Origin: Biomphalaria glabrata
Taxonomy: Eukaryota; Mollusca; Gastropoda; Planorbidae
Direction of reading: 5' to 3'
NCBI RefSeq assembly: GCF_947242115.1
Contig: NC_074712.1
Span: 18,194,666-18,258,665 of the forward strand
DNA: 64,000 nt
Shown in pieces: positions 44,768 to 54,899 of this stretch (position 1 is the stretch's first letter; each line of letters begins with the position of its first letter). The translations under genes were made by a program, and so were the position numbers. The notes under the pieces are model-generated. The model worked only from the letters and a program-made list of their open reading frames with translations. It was not told where the DNA came from and did no database searches.

Positions 44768-47700
44768 ATGAGCTACAGAGATCTGAGAAGTGAGTTTATA
44801 AGAGAGATAAGACATAAATAATAATAAATGTCATAAAAGACAAGTTTATAGTTTATTTATTATAATTATAATAGTCTATATCATTATGATTATCTATCAC
44901 TATCACAGACAATCAGTCATAATGTGAATGTGACAATGACAATATTGTCAATATAAATATTATTAATTCATTATTGATTATTCATAATATTGTCAATAAT
45001 CATAATGACAATATTAGATTTACCGGTATATAGTATATAATATAATAATTAATATTGAATATCAATAATTGACAATATGTCAATATTATATGATGAACAT
45101 ATTTTGTTATATTGATCTAATTATTCATTTTATTCAATATTTAAAATAATTGTAATTACATGCTCTAGCTATTACACTCTTAAATACTAGAATCTAGATC
45201 TAGCACTAGATTGACGTACAATACTGACTTTTTGACTATACTCCCCTCCATGGTAGAAGTCTAGATCTAGTTATAGATCTACATGGCTATGCAGATAGCT
45301 TTGGCCAACAGTTAATGACCAGGGTGTGGTGTAGGCAGCACAATGACCAACCTCCTTTACTTTCCCAAACTAAAGCCTATTAGAGTTGGGTGGACTCAGG
45401 GATGCCCTAAAAATCCAGAAATTAAAAGTCCCATTCTTCACCAAGATTTGAACCCAGGACCCCAGGTTCATAAGCCTAATGCTCAACCACTCAGCCACCA
45501 CGCCCTAGTATTATATATTGGACTAGGATTTAGATTATCTTCAACTCTGAAGGAACATCAGAAACATGCAAAACATTTGATACCGGTATTTTATATTATT
45601 GCCATGACAAATGCTATTCTTTTGCATCCAGATTTTACAGAAATGATGAGAGCTTTAGGATTCCATCGTCTTATCTCTATGGAAAATTTTAGAACCCCAA
45701 ACTTTAAATTAGTTTATGAATGTCTTATTTGGCTGATGAAGAGGTATCATTTTCCTTTTTTTTAATGAAGTAAAATAAATATTGTAATTTTTATCAATGT
45801 TAGTTCTAACAGCTACATATTTACTTAAAGTTTATATGATGTTCTAGACCAGAGGTTTTCAAACTTTTTTGGCCAGGGGACCCCTTTATACCTAGCTAAA
45901 TTTTGCTATGGACCACTAAGTGAAAAAGCTACATTAATGCATATTATATATGTGACAACAATCCAAAGAAATTTAAAAAATAGAGTTGAATAAACGAGTA
46001 ATAGACCAGCTCTCACACAAAGTTCAAGGAGAAAAAATGCCTATTAGAAGCTGTCCAAACATAACGAACACATAATATTGCATCTTAGAACTGGACACAG
46101 TAGAGACAACACATGTTCCAGAAGCTAAAAATAGGGACTAGTAAGATTTGCCTTTATGGAGCTTCACTAGGGAATGCCGACCATGTCTTCAAAGCTGCAT
46201 ATTCTTGAGAGGCCTGAGCAAGACACTGGCCCCAAACTCCGCACCCCCACACAATAGAACAAAAAATATATGGAGAGCTGCCAGATCTGAAAAACCACTG
46301 AGCAGTTCATCACAAATATAGGACTACTTGTTTGAGCTTTCCAACATATAAATGAGAATGAAGAGGAAGAAGAAGCTGTGATTGGGATTTAAGTTTATTC
46401 TTGTGCAAAAGGATTCAATACCCAGTAGGTAGTATCCAAGTGAAGAATATTTTCAAATCTTTAGTTTGAGTATGTAATAGACATATTAAATGATAGAATT
46501 TAAGTCATTGGTTAACATGCATGACTAGATACATGACGTAATCATCTTTTTTTTGAAGTATGTCTGTATTATATAAGATAAGATAAACAGAAGTAAGGGG
46601 CAAGTAAATTATCATTCAAATTATTCAATTGGATAAACTAGCTTTTAGCAGAGAAGTTATTTTAATTGCATTCAATTTTCATCTTTCTGTGAAGCCCCAT
46701 CAGAACACAGTTTGAGAACCATTGTTCTAAACAGCTCTAAAGTAATTAATTAAATTATTAGTGTGTATGGCTAGATTAACACATAAAATACACGGGGCCC
46801 AATAATTTTTTTTTCAGTAGATTAGATAGAGATTTCACTTATAAAAGGATTTTAAGATATTTAATTTATTTTTGATGTGAAGTATTTTTTTTATATGCTA
46901 TTTATAAATATCATTTTTTCTTGAAAAAATCTAGATATGATCCTAATGCTGATCTTGCAATCGACATTGATACAGAACAAGATCGTGTGATATTTATTAA
47001 AACTGTTGCAGAGTTCTTAGTAAGTATTTTGACATGGTTGACATAAAGATTTTGTGCTGGATGGGTAAATGTATATTGTGCGATACAATAAACATTGATA
47101 GAGGAGACCTACTGGACAATTGTTATAATATATAATCTTTAAGCCTTTGTTTGTATCTGATGGCCCCAAGGCCTTAATGTTTTTTGTTTTCATTTTGGTC
47201 CAGCATGGTTTTAATTTAATGTATTTCTCTTGACATGGTTAACTCTTAACATACTATACTTTCTTTAAAGATAATTAATATTATTTTAAAATGTGTATTA
47301 AAATAGAGGTTAACAAAATAGATAGTTCTGGTAGTTTGTGGTAGCAGCAAGACAGTGTGGTTAAATTTGAGAGTTCTGAGTTACAAATCCAAAATTTGAG
47401 TCAAAGTATAGATCAGGGATTTATTTGTTCATGTTACTCACATTCATTTTGATTTTCAGGATGTTCATGGCTCCATTAAACTCGTTATAAGTCTGATGTT
47501 CCTGACATCTGTTAGACTTGAATCTTGATCCTGACATTTGTTAGGTTTGAGTCTAGTTCCTGACATCTGCTACTGTTAGGTTTGAGTCTACTTCCTGACA
47601 TCTGCCACTGTTAGGTTTGAGTCTAGTTCCTGACATCTGCTACTGTTAGGTTTGGATCTAGTTCCTGACATCTAATACTGTTAGGTTTGAGTCTAGTTCC

Positions 47701-50700
47701 TGACATCAGCTACATTTAGATTTGAATCTAGTTCATGACATCTGCTACTGTTAGGTTTGAGTCTAGTTCCTGACATCTGCTAGACTTGAGATTTTTTTCC
47801 TTACAGCTGTTGGTCACACATAGTACAGATGATTGTTAGTACACAATCTCACTTGAGTTCACAAATATAAACAAACATTTTGGGTTAAAATCGATATAAG
47901 TATACATATTCACAGCATTCAGATTTGAAGGTAATTTTATCCTAGCCTAAACCTCTCTTGAGGATGATGGGGGATTGGGGGATGGAAGGGTATATTCAAA
48001 CAACAGTCCAGTTTGCATACCAAACTATTATTATTTCTTTCTTGAACAAAAAATTCTGCTTCTGTGGTAAACTTCTTGGATGATCATCAACATGGTCCTG
48101 AGTTTAAACCCTACCCTCTATTATCCACTATCCTCCTCTGAGAGGTTTGGGCTAGTAGGAAAAAATCATTTCTAATGGACACTTGAAAGTCTTCTTTTTC
48201 TTCTTAAACTGTCAGGTAGACTTGAGCCTTCGGCTCTTGGAACTCTAGGTCAGCAAAAGTGAACAAGAACTCCCTCTCACCGGCCTGTATGAAAACAGTG
48301 TACACTGTTTTGTCTGGCGGGTGGGTCAGACTCACGGCAAGAGGCTGCGTATAGATCTACTAAGACCCCCGCCATTTTTTTTTTCTATACCAGGCTAACC
48401 GTGCAGGACACGCCATTTATTATGTAACGGCCCCTTGAGGAACAGCGTCTGGATTGTGACAAGGTTGTGGGAGCTTTTTTACAACTCCGCCTAGTGCTAT
48501 GAGGATGCTCTCGCACCCCCTTAGGCACCCCCATGGGAGTCTTGTTTTGCTACCCTTTAGCCTAATCATTTCCTCTTACGATCATTTCCACCACTATGAG
48601 GCAGGGTAGCATGCCCAGGACACTTGAAATTCAAGTTGTTATAATCTTCTTGCAAACGTTTACCTATTATTTGTATAATTCATAAACACTTTGTATTCTG
48701 TAGACTTAAAAACTTAATATTAATCACTGTCTTCTCTTCAGGCAACAAAGGCTCATATAAAGTTAAACACCAAAAAGCTTTATGGAGCTGATGGCTATGC
48801 TGTGAAAGAAATGCTTAAAGTCACAAATGTCCTGTACAATGCCACCAAAAGTAATGTAGCTGGTAAACTGGAATCAGGGGCTGGAGATGTTTCCAGTGTT
48901 GCTTTTGATGTTTCCTCAAGGGTAGTAGAGAAATTTGTGTCATTTCTTTTTATGTGTCTATGATCATAACACATTTTTTTTTATTCCTATTTAATGTTCA
49001 AATAATCTAGTCACTAAACATTCATATTTTATTTGTCAATGAAAAATAAAGAGAGAAAAAATGGCCAGTATGAGGATCAAACTCACACTATTAGTGCAAT
49101 GCTCTAACAACTGAGCTAACCAACCATATTTCTATGTGCTAACTTTTAGTTTTACATCCAACTTCAAATTCCACCTTTTCACCACCATGAAGAAAGAAGG
49201 AATTGAAAAAAAAGGTGTATAGCATTAGTGTATTATTTTGTCTATGATTGTTAAACATTAACATAATTAGCTTTTGTGTCGTTTGTTTCTGTCAGATTCA
49301 AATATAATGCCTCAATTTATTTTTTAATAGATAAATGAACTTAAAGAGGCAAGAAGATTGGCTTCAGAAATCACAGTAAAAGGAGCACAGTTGTATGATC
49401 TTTTAGGAAAAGAAGTTGATCTCAGGGTAACATTTCTTTGTAGTTTTTATTTAGAACAACTGTTTTTTGCCTTTAAATTATGTATATAAATCATTTCTTT
49501 TTTTTCTTTACTTACTATTAGTCTAGTTAAGATTGTATATTGTTTCAATGATTAAGGTTTTCTGTTTGATATTATAAAGGAACAGCGAGCTATGGTGTAT
49601 ATTGTTTAAGATATAAAGGTTTTCTGTTTGATATTATATAGGAACAGCGAGCTATGGTGTATATTGTTTAAATGATTAAGGTTTTCTGTTTGATATTATA
49701 TAGGAACAGCGAGCTATGGTTGTAGCAAAAGCACTAGAGATAAATGAAGTGGAACATGGTCTTCAAGCATCCATTGAAGCTGTCAGGGTATGGTATCTCT
49801 TTCACTTAATTTTTGATCTGGTCTCTTTTAGTTTTTTTTTGTTTTTTGTTTTTTTGTGCTAAATGGAAAATATTTTTATCTTGTCTCCCATCTGTTGAAT
49901 ATTTAGAATGAAATTCAAAAAACAAAAACCATGCTTGACAATGTTGCATCTGATGAAGCCAATCTAGAAATAAAGATTGAAAAGAAAAAGAGTGAGCTTG
50001 AAAGAAATAACAAACGTCTTCAAACATTACAGAGTGTTAGGTAAGTTGATAAGTCTATTGGCTAAAATTGTAGTTAAACAACCAGCAGATAGATACCATG
50101 TTTAGTACATTTGTTATCTTTCAGCATCCTTCATTTCAAAATTTAATTATGATTTTTACAAAGCTTATATCAATTCACACTGTCTGTCTGATAGCAGTGG
50201 GAGGCCCTAAAGGCTAATTATCTGTCTATAGACTATATTTAAGCTAAGTAATAACACTACTATTAAAGTATGGAATGGGTTGCCTGAGCCGGCCAGGAAA
50301 ATCAATGACTTGGCAGAATTTAAGTCATCAGTTAACATGCATCACTAGATGCATGACGGGTAGGATGTAATCATCTTCTTTTTTCAAGTAACGTCTGTAT
50401 TTTATAAGATAAGATACCACCACTTCAGTCAAGTACAAATTCATTCCCTTGTTTGACATACCAAACTAAATAATTAATTACCAATTGTAAATTAACTAAT
50501 TTTTGTTGTTTTTTTTAAACTAATTCTTATGTTGTCAGGTAAAAGAAATAATTGTGCAAAATTTCAGCTTGATTCGTGATTTGGAATGGGAAAAATAACA
50601 TGTGCAAACTTTTTACCAGGCAGACAGAGTGAGTTGATATAAGCTTTGTAAAAAGTGATATATTTTTTATTCAAACTGATGCTCACAAAAACAAGAATTA

Positions 50701-53700
50701 GACATGACACAAACTACTTAACATCCTTTTCTTTTTGACCATTGATTTCCATGCTCTCTCTGCTGGCTCTTTCTGACTGGCACCTCAGTCTGTTCCTATG
50801 TTGTGTTGATTTTTGCTGTAAAAACTATATAAAGTGCAATAAAGTTTGATTGGGATAAGATGCTAGTAAAATATAACTGTAATTTCCTTTCTTTCCTCAA
50901 GGCCTGCTTATATGGATGAATATGAACGCCTGGAAGAAGACTTAGAGAAACTCTATGATGCTTACATGATCAAGTTTAGAAATTTAGCATTTTTGGAGAC
51001 ACAGCTTGAAGAACAGAACAAAGTTGAACAAGACAAATTAGAGGTAGAATTTTTTTATAGGCTAATTCAAACATTTATTTTGAATTCTAATAAATTGTTA
51101 CAAAACATAGATTCTAAATGTCGATTTGAAATATGAGCATGAATTATTTGCTTTTATTTTTAGGAAACTGAACAGCAACTTAAAGTTATGGCTGATAAGA
51201 TCAAAACAGAAGAAAGAAAACATCAACAGATTTCACCAGACGATGAAGATGACACAAATATTTTTGGTACATAAAAATTGTTTTCACATTTTGTATATTA
51301 TATTTGTGTGTTTGAAAATTTGTACTCTAAAAATGTTTACCAAAATAATTTGATCAGATGATGATAAAGACTCTGAAGAAGAATTGCCCAAAAGAGCCAG
51401 AGTTGCTGATCGCTTCAGAACTGAAGGTATAACATTTTTAATGAATATTCTACACAAAAAGCTCTATGTAAATGTTCACATTATTATGTTTTGAAGAATA
51501 AATAAATTTTACAAATCTATATTTAGTCCCATTCACCCTCCACCATCACACATTCTTAAACAGATATTCAAGTTTTATAATACATCAATGTCATTCCGGC
51601 AGTTATGATTTTTTATCCTCCTAATATAATTCTTTACATTGCATTTAATTTTTTTTTACCTTTAATTTCCAGCAAGTAATACTGCTCCTGCTAGGAACTT
51701 AGGTACCCTTGTTTGTGATGCATTTGACACGTCAGATGATGACGGCAACTTTTAGTAATTCATAAATGTACTTAAAATCATAAGCATTTAATAATCTAGC
51801 CTTTACACGTAATAATATTTTTTGAATGCGCATTTAAAAAGTAAAGGTGACTGAAGATATCATATAACAACAAAAAAGTAAAGTTAAACACAAATGCGAC
51901 TAATTGAAGTTTATCACAACAGAATTATTTTTTATAGAAATGTATTAAGATGTATTTGCAAAGCTCTTAAGTAATCAATCAATTAATGTTTCTGGCACTA
52001 CCCACCTAACTAACTTTAGTGATTTCTCTCATTTCTCTTTAATGAATGTTTTAATTCACATCCTCCTAAATTTATTTCAAGTTATTTTTTAACATACTTC
52101 CTATTGAGAATACATTTTTATTGTCATTTAGATTTTCATTTCAGTTGTTTGAATTCATTACAGAAAAAATAATTTCAAGTTATTTTGGTCATTTTAGTAA
52201 TGTTCTTTCTTAGATAAAAGAAAATTCTTTAGTACTACTTTAATAGTTAATCCTATACATATGTAATTCACTTCAGTTATTGCTAACGAGTCTGCATTAT
52301 TGAAAAATTAGTTGTTATGTAATTTTTTTTTCTAACTGAAACCCCAAGAAATTTAAACAAAGCTGTTTTACAATGTTTGAAACATTTAAATCAATCCTAA
52401 TGGTATTTATATTGTGTCTCTAGGAAAGACATTTTTACAATCTATAACTACAATACACACAAAGTATTTTCATCATTTCATTAAAATATAGATAACTATT
52501 ATTTTATTATTAATATACATCTAATCAACGTACAAAAATTCTATTTCTGTTTTTTTTTTTTTCTTTCTTACTTTCAGCGCCTGGGCCACAGAAAGGTGGG
52601 AAAATTGCTGGCGGTATGAATCCAGAAATTAGTGAGGTATTAAAAAATTTATGATGGCTCTTGAAGGGAAGCTGATATATCATGTTTGTTTTGCATGAAT
52701 TATGTATCGCTGTCATGAGTTGTCTGAATATCAGATAAGCACATCTTCTCTTTCTGTATGGACATGAAGAGCTCTTCTAAAACAAATTTTAATAAACTTC
52801 TGTTTATGTGACATAGTAGGCCTACATCACTGAGAGTTCACCAAATCCTATCCCAATAGAAGTGAATGTTTTAATGATGTCCAAGTGAGCAGTCTACCAC
52901 AGAGAAATGAAAATGTAAAACTAAATTTAACAGAAAGGTCTTATATATTACTTCCTTTCCGACGGAATAAAAAAAATCTCATAAAAGATTTGATGAAGCC
53001 TTAAAGAAAGAAAAAATTTAAGAAAAGAAATAGATTTCTCAAAGTAAAAGGTGCTGCAGAATGCTCAGCACCTGAAATGATGACACTAAGCTCAAAGCCT
53101 TGTACAACAGATCACAGTGACAAGTGTTTGGGGTTCAGCCAGGTTACCTGGCATCAAAATTACAGTGAGTTAGACACTGTCTAGGTCACACTTGTCATGA
53201 TTAATGTGGTACTTGCTCAAAGGATTAAAAACTTGATGTCATATTGTACTGGGCTTTGTCCAAGAGGTGGGGTTGTCTACGAAGATCTGATTTATGAATT
53301 GTGAACATATAATATTTACATAAGATTTTTACCAAATTATTAAATTTTTACTACCTTTACTATTTTAACTGTGAATAGACCTTGTTTTTAATGATTTAAC
53401 TGTATAGAATTTAGCCCTTGTTATATAAAGGAAGAGTGATCCTTAAAGGATTACGGGCACGACATGGCCTAAATTTTGCCGATGTGCCTTAACTCAAAAC
53501 TCAAACTCATATTGCATCCCCCTTGATCCATTCCTTCTTGTGGCTTGCCTTAGTTATGTTTTCTGCTGCCACTTTCAAGTTTAAGTGACAACTTTCCAAT
53601 AGTTTCTATTTTAAATAACATATATAGCCTCATTCTACGGTACACCCTTTTCTAGAGGTAGACTGCTCATTAGGACATTTTACAAATATTTGATTGAAGA

Positions 53701-54028
53701 AAATTATATTTATAAAAAATTGTATTCAATTGATTGTACTTAGTTAATTAAAGTTATCATTAGTTTTTAACAGCTACAAAAAAAAAAGCTATCTAGTATT
53801 TTTTTTTATGTGAATGAGTTTTAATGTTTTATTTTTCTTTTTAAGGAAAGTGGCTCTGAAGGTTCTGGTGATTCTGACATTGATTTAGATGACGATGATG
53901 ATGATGATGAGGTGGATGATGATGACGATGATGATGATGATGAAGACTTTAAAGCAATTAGTGGTATGCCCTCTCAGAAAGCCAGAAATCAGCCACCACC
54001 TGATGAAATGGATGATAGTGACTTCTGA
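44768..54028 (+). CDS. CLUAP1: CLUAP1 / IFT38, intraflagellar transport subunit, 13 coding exons
   Basis: CLUAP1 (IFT38, DYF-3 in worms) is a peripheral IFT-B subunit needed to build cilia. Exons: 44768-44789, 45632-45743, 46935-47019, 48742-48921, 49331-49426, 49704-49787, 49907-50040, 50902-51043, 51164-51266, 51358-51426, 51673-51702, 52578-52636, 53846-54028. Sum 1299 nt, 432 residues (human 413), phases consistent, GT-AG throughout. Recognised residues: [134 protein letters not shown]. The N-terminal ~150 residues form the CH-like domain, the middle is coiled coil, and the end is very acidic: a GAT-repeat run encodes long Asp stretches before the terminal DDSDF. An alternative last exon is listed separately. 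First coding exon is only 22 nt. Confidence 0.97.
45303..45508 (-). mobile_element. SINE (family A)
   Basis: Body and head of family A on the minus strand: GCACAATGACCAACCTCCTT, CACCAAGATTTGAACCCAGG, ACCACTCAGCCACCACGCCC. Lies in CLUAP1 intron 1, about 125 bp before exon 2. Confidence 0.8.
45850..46724. mobile_element. hAT-like element carrying nested LINE fragments
   Basis: The left end is CAGAGGTTTTCAAACTTTTT and the right end AGTTTGAGAACCATTG, forming imperfect inverted repeats of the hAT CAGNGGTTCTCAAACT type. Flanks are TTCTAGAC (45842-45849) and TTCTAAAC (46725-46732), a 7/8 match to an 8-bp target duplication. Inside, 46085-46340 resembles the C-terminal knuckle region of an I-type LINE (RTGH, later [13 protein letters not shown]) and 46490-46590 is a LINE tail ending TAAGATAAGATAA. 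Located in CLUAP1 intron 2. Confidence 0.7.
47500..47795. repeat. ~35-bp minisatellite in CLUAP1 intron 3
   Basis: About eight units of TGTTAGGTTTGAGTCTAGTT followed by CCTGACATCTGCTAC, with shortened first units. Homogeneous in the middle, degenerate at both ends. Confidence 0.9.
48045..48176 (+). mobile_element. SINE (family B)
   Basis: Tracks the SINE at 6456-6605: GGTCCTGAGTTTAAACCCTA (B box region), CTCTGAGAGGTTTGGGCTAG. It directly precedes the retroposon at 48189. CLUAP1 intron 3. Confidence 0.55.
48189..48617 (-). mobile_element. Unclassified ~429-bp retroposon, copy B, 12-bp TSD
   Basis: It is flanked by GGACACTTGAAA on both sides (48177-48188 and 48618-48629), a 12-bp target duplication typical of LINE-driven retroposition. 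The left edge is CTTCTTTTTCTTCTT, i.e. an (AAG)-rich 3' tail if read on the minus strand; the 5' end then starts TGGGCATGCTACCCTGCC. The body is GC-richer than its surroundings and has no long frame. A sister copy is at 20249-20670. It is not obviously tRNA-headed. It ends 124 bp before CLUAP1 exon 4. Confidence 0.85.
49062..49125 (-). tRNA. tRNA-Ile(AAU)-like decayed sequence
   Basis: The minus strand reads GGTTGGTTAGCTCAGTTGTT, then AGAGC, CACTAATAGTG around the anticodon position (AAT in a CTAATA loop), GTTTGATCCTC and a final GGCCA. This follows eukaryotic tRNA-Ile(AAU) closely but is about 64 nt instead of 74, having lost bases around the D-arm and variable loop. It is a pseudogene or SINE head, not a working tRNA. 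CLUAP1 intron 4. Confidence 0.5.
49558..49720. repeat. Triplicated 3' splice region of CLUAP1 exon 6
   Basis: Three tandem copies (about 60-65 bp) of a segment with AAGGTTTTCTGTTTGATATT, then ATATAG or ATAAAG, then GAACAGCGAGCTATGGT. The third copy is the real intron end plus the first 17 nt of exon 6 (49704 on). The two upstream copies each carry a decoy acceptor and exon start, followed by GTATATTGTTTAA instead of the true coding continuation. Confidence 0.93.
50159..50648. mobile_element. Mariner-like MITE with internal LINE-tail insertion
   Basis: Terminal inverted repeats of about 35 bp: CAAAGCTTATATCAATTCAC at left, and GTGAGTTGATATAAGCTTTG at right, bordered by TA on both sides as for Tc1/mariner. 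A LINE tail (50240-50407, with GGCCAGGAAAATCAATGACT and ending TAAGATAAGATA) lies inside. Partial relatives at 18118, 37160-37393 and 62860-63050. CLUAP1 intron 7. Confidence 0.75.
51673..51755 (+). CDS. CLUAP1: Alternative last exon of CLUAP1
   Basis: The exon that normally ends at 51702 (TTAG|GTACCC) stays open if not spliced and adds [17 protein letters not shown] before a TAG at 51753-51755. The frame is the CLUAP1 frame. The resulting protein would have 369 residues and lack the long Asp run, yet its end, SDDDGNF, resembles the normal DDSDF terminus. No perfect AATAAA was seen in the next few hundred bases. It is either a real short isoform or intron read-through. Confidence 0.5.
52637..53845. 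other. CLUAP1 intron 12, no recognised element
   Basis: About 1.2 kb, mixed composition. Short GC-richer stretches around 53040-53290 could be an unknown old repeat, but no known family, frame or terminal repeat was recognised. Confidence 0.4.
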
Positions 54029-54145
54029 GAAAAATTGTTTTCATAAATTATTGAAATATTAAGTTGTATATATTTATTATTAATTCTAATGTTCTGTAAT
54101 TAAATTTACAATGCAATATAGACTGAGCATGTTTTCTATTTATTT

Positions 54146-54151
54146 AATAAA
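54146..54151 (+). terminator. CLUAP1 poly(A) signal
   Basis: AATAAA 118 bp after the CLUAP1 stop codon, in AT-rich 3' UTR sequence. Confidence 0.65.
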
Positions 54152-54523
54152 TGTTGATACACCTGCTATATAAGGTAATTGATTGCTGTAAATAGTTGTT
54201 GACAAATGATGTTTGAAGCAAGGAAACTGGACATTGTGTTCTCTTCATTAAGTACAGAGGTTCTGAAACGTAAGGATTTATATGTCAGTGAGGTAAATAC
54301 CTGCTTCTAGGGTTAAACTATGAGGGATGTCTGGAAATGCAGAATCGAAACATTTCAACCTTCACATAAGTCAAAATGCCCATTAAGGCTACTAAGTCTT
54401 TGCTGCTAGGCAATTGTTACCTCCCCCCCCCCCCATACCATAGTAAAGAATACAAATCTTAAGTTGTGAGTTTGTTTCACTTGAACCAAATGGAACTATG
54501 CATATTTTATAATATTGTTTGTA

Positions 54524-54655
54524 TTTTGTCTTTACATGTTTTGGTTGTTCTTTAGAATTGAAGATTGTTGCCCAGCCCCCTCCCACAGGATGGCTAGTAG
54601 AGTTCAAGCCAGGGACCATGGAGACGACAGTCCATAGTGCATACCACCAAGACCA
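54524..54655 (-). mobile_element. SINE (family B)
   Basis: The minus strand has a tRNA-like head (GGTCTTGGTGGTATGCAC), a B-box-like CCTGGCTTGAACTCTACTAG, the body GGGCTGGGCAACAATCTTCA and the tail AAAACATGTAAAGACAAA. It abuts, and slightly overlaps, the hairpin that follows. Confidence 0.6.
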
Positions 54656-54821
54656 ATCGTTATACTAGGCCTGAACACTGATCTGCGACATCACAGCCTG
54701 TGGGCAGTAGAGACCAATAGCTCGTTGCCATGTCAGACGTGGCAACAAGCGATTGGTCTCCATAGCCCATAGGTTGTGACGTTGCAGGTCAGTGTACAGG
54801 CCTTCTATAACGTTTGGTCTC
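54647..54821. repeat. ~175-bp imperfect inverted repeat (hairpin)
   Basis: The left arm 54650-54730 and right arm 54740-54820 are reverse complements over about 81 positions with about 14 mismatches and no large gap; the loop is about 9 nt. Outer ends AGACCAAT and TTTGGTCT, middle AGGCCTG/CAGGCCT, inner TTGCCA/TGGCAA. About five of the mismatches would pair as G-U in RNA. No frame. A foldback MITE or a hairpin-RNA source are both possible. Confidence 0.85.
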
Positions 54822-54899
54822 GACCCAGGCTTCCATATCTCTTGTTGAAATAGATTTAAAACACTTATAAATAGTACAATCATACATATATTTCACTCG

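Noticed and set aside
49062-49125. A functional tRNA gene
   Set aside because: About 10 nt too short, with weakened stems.
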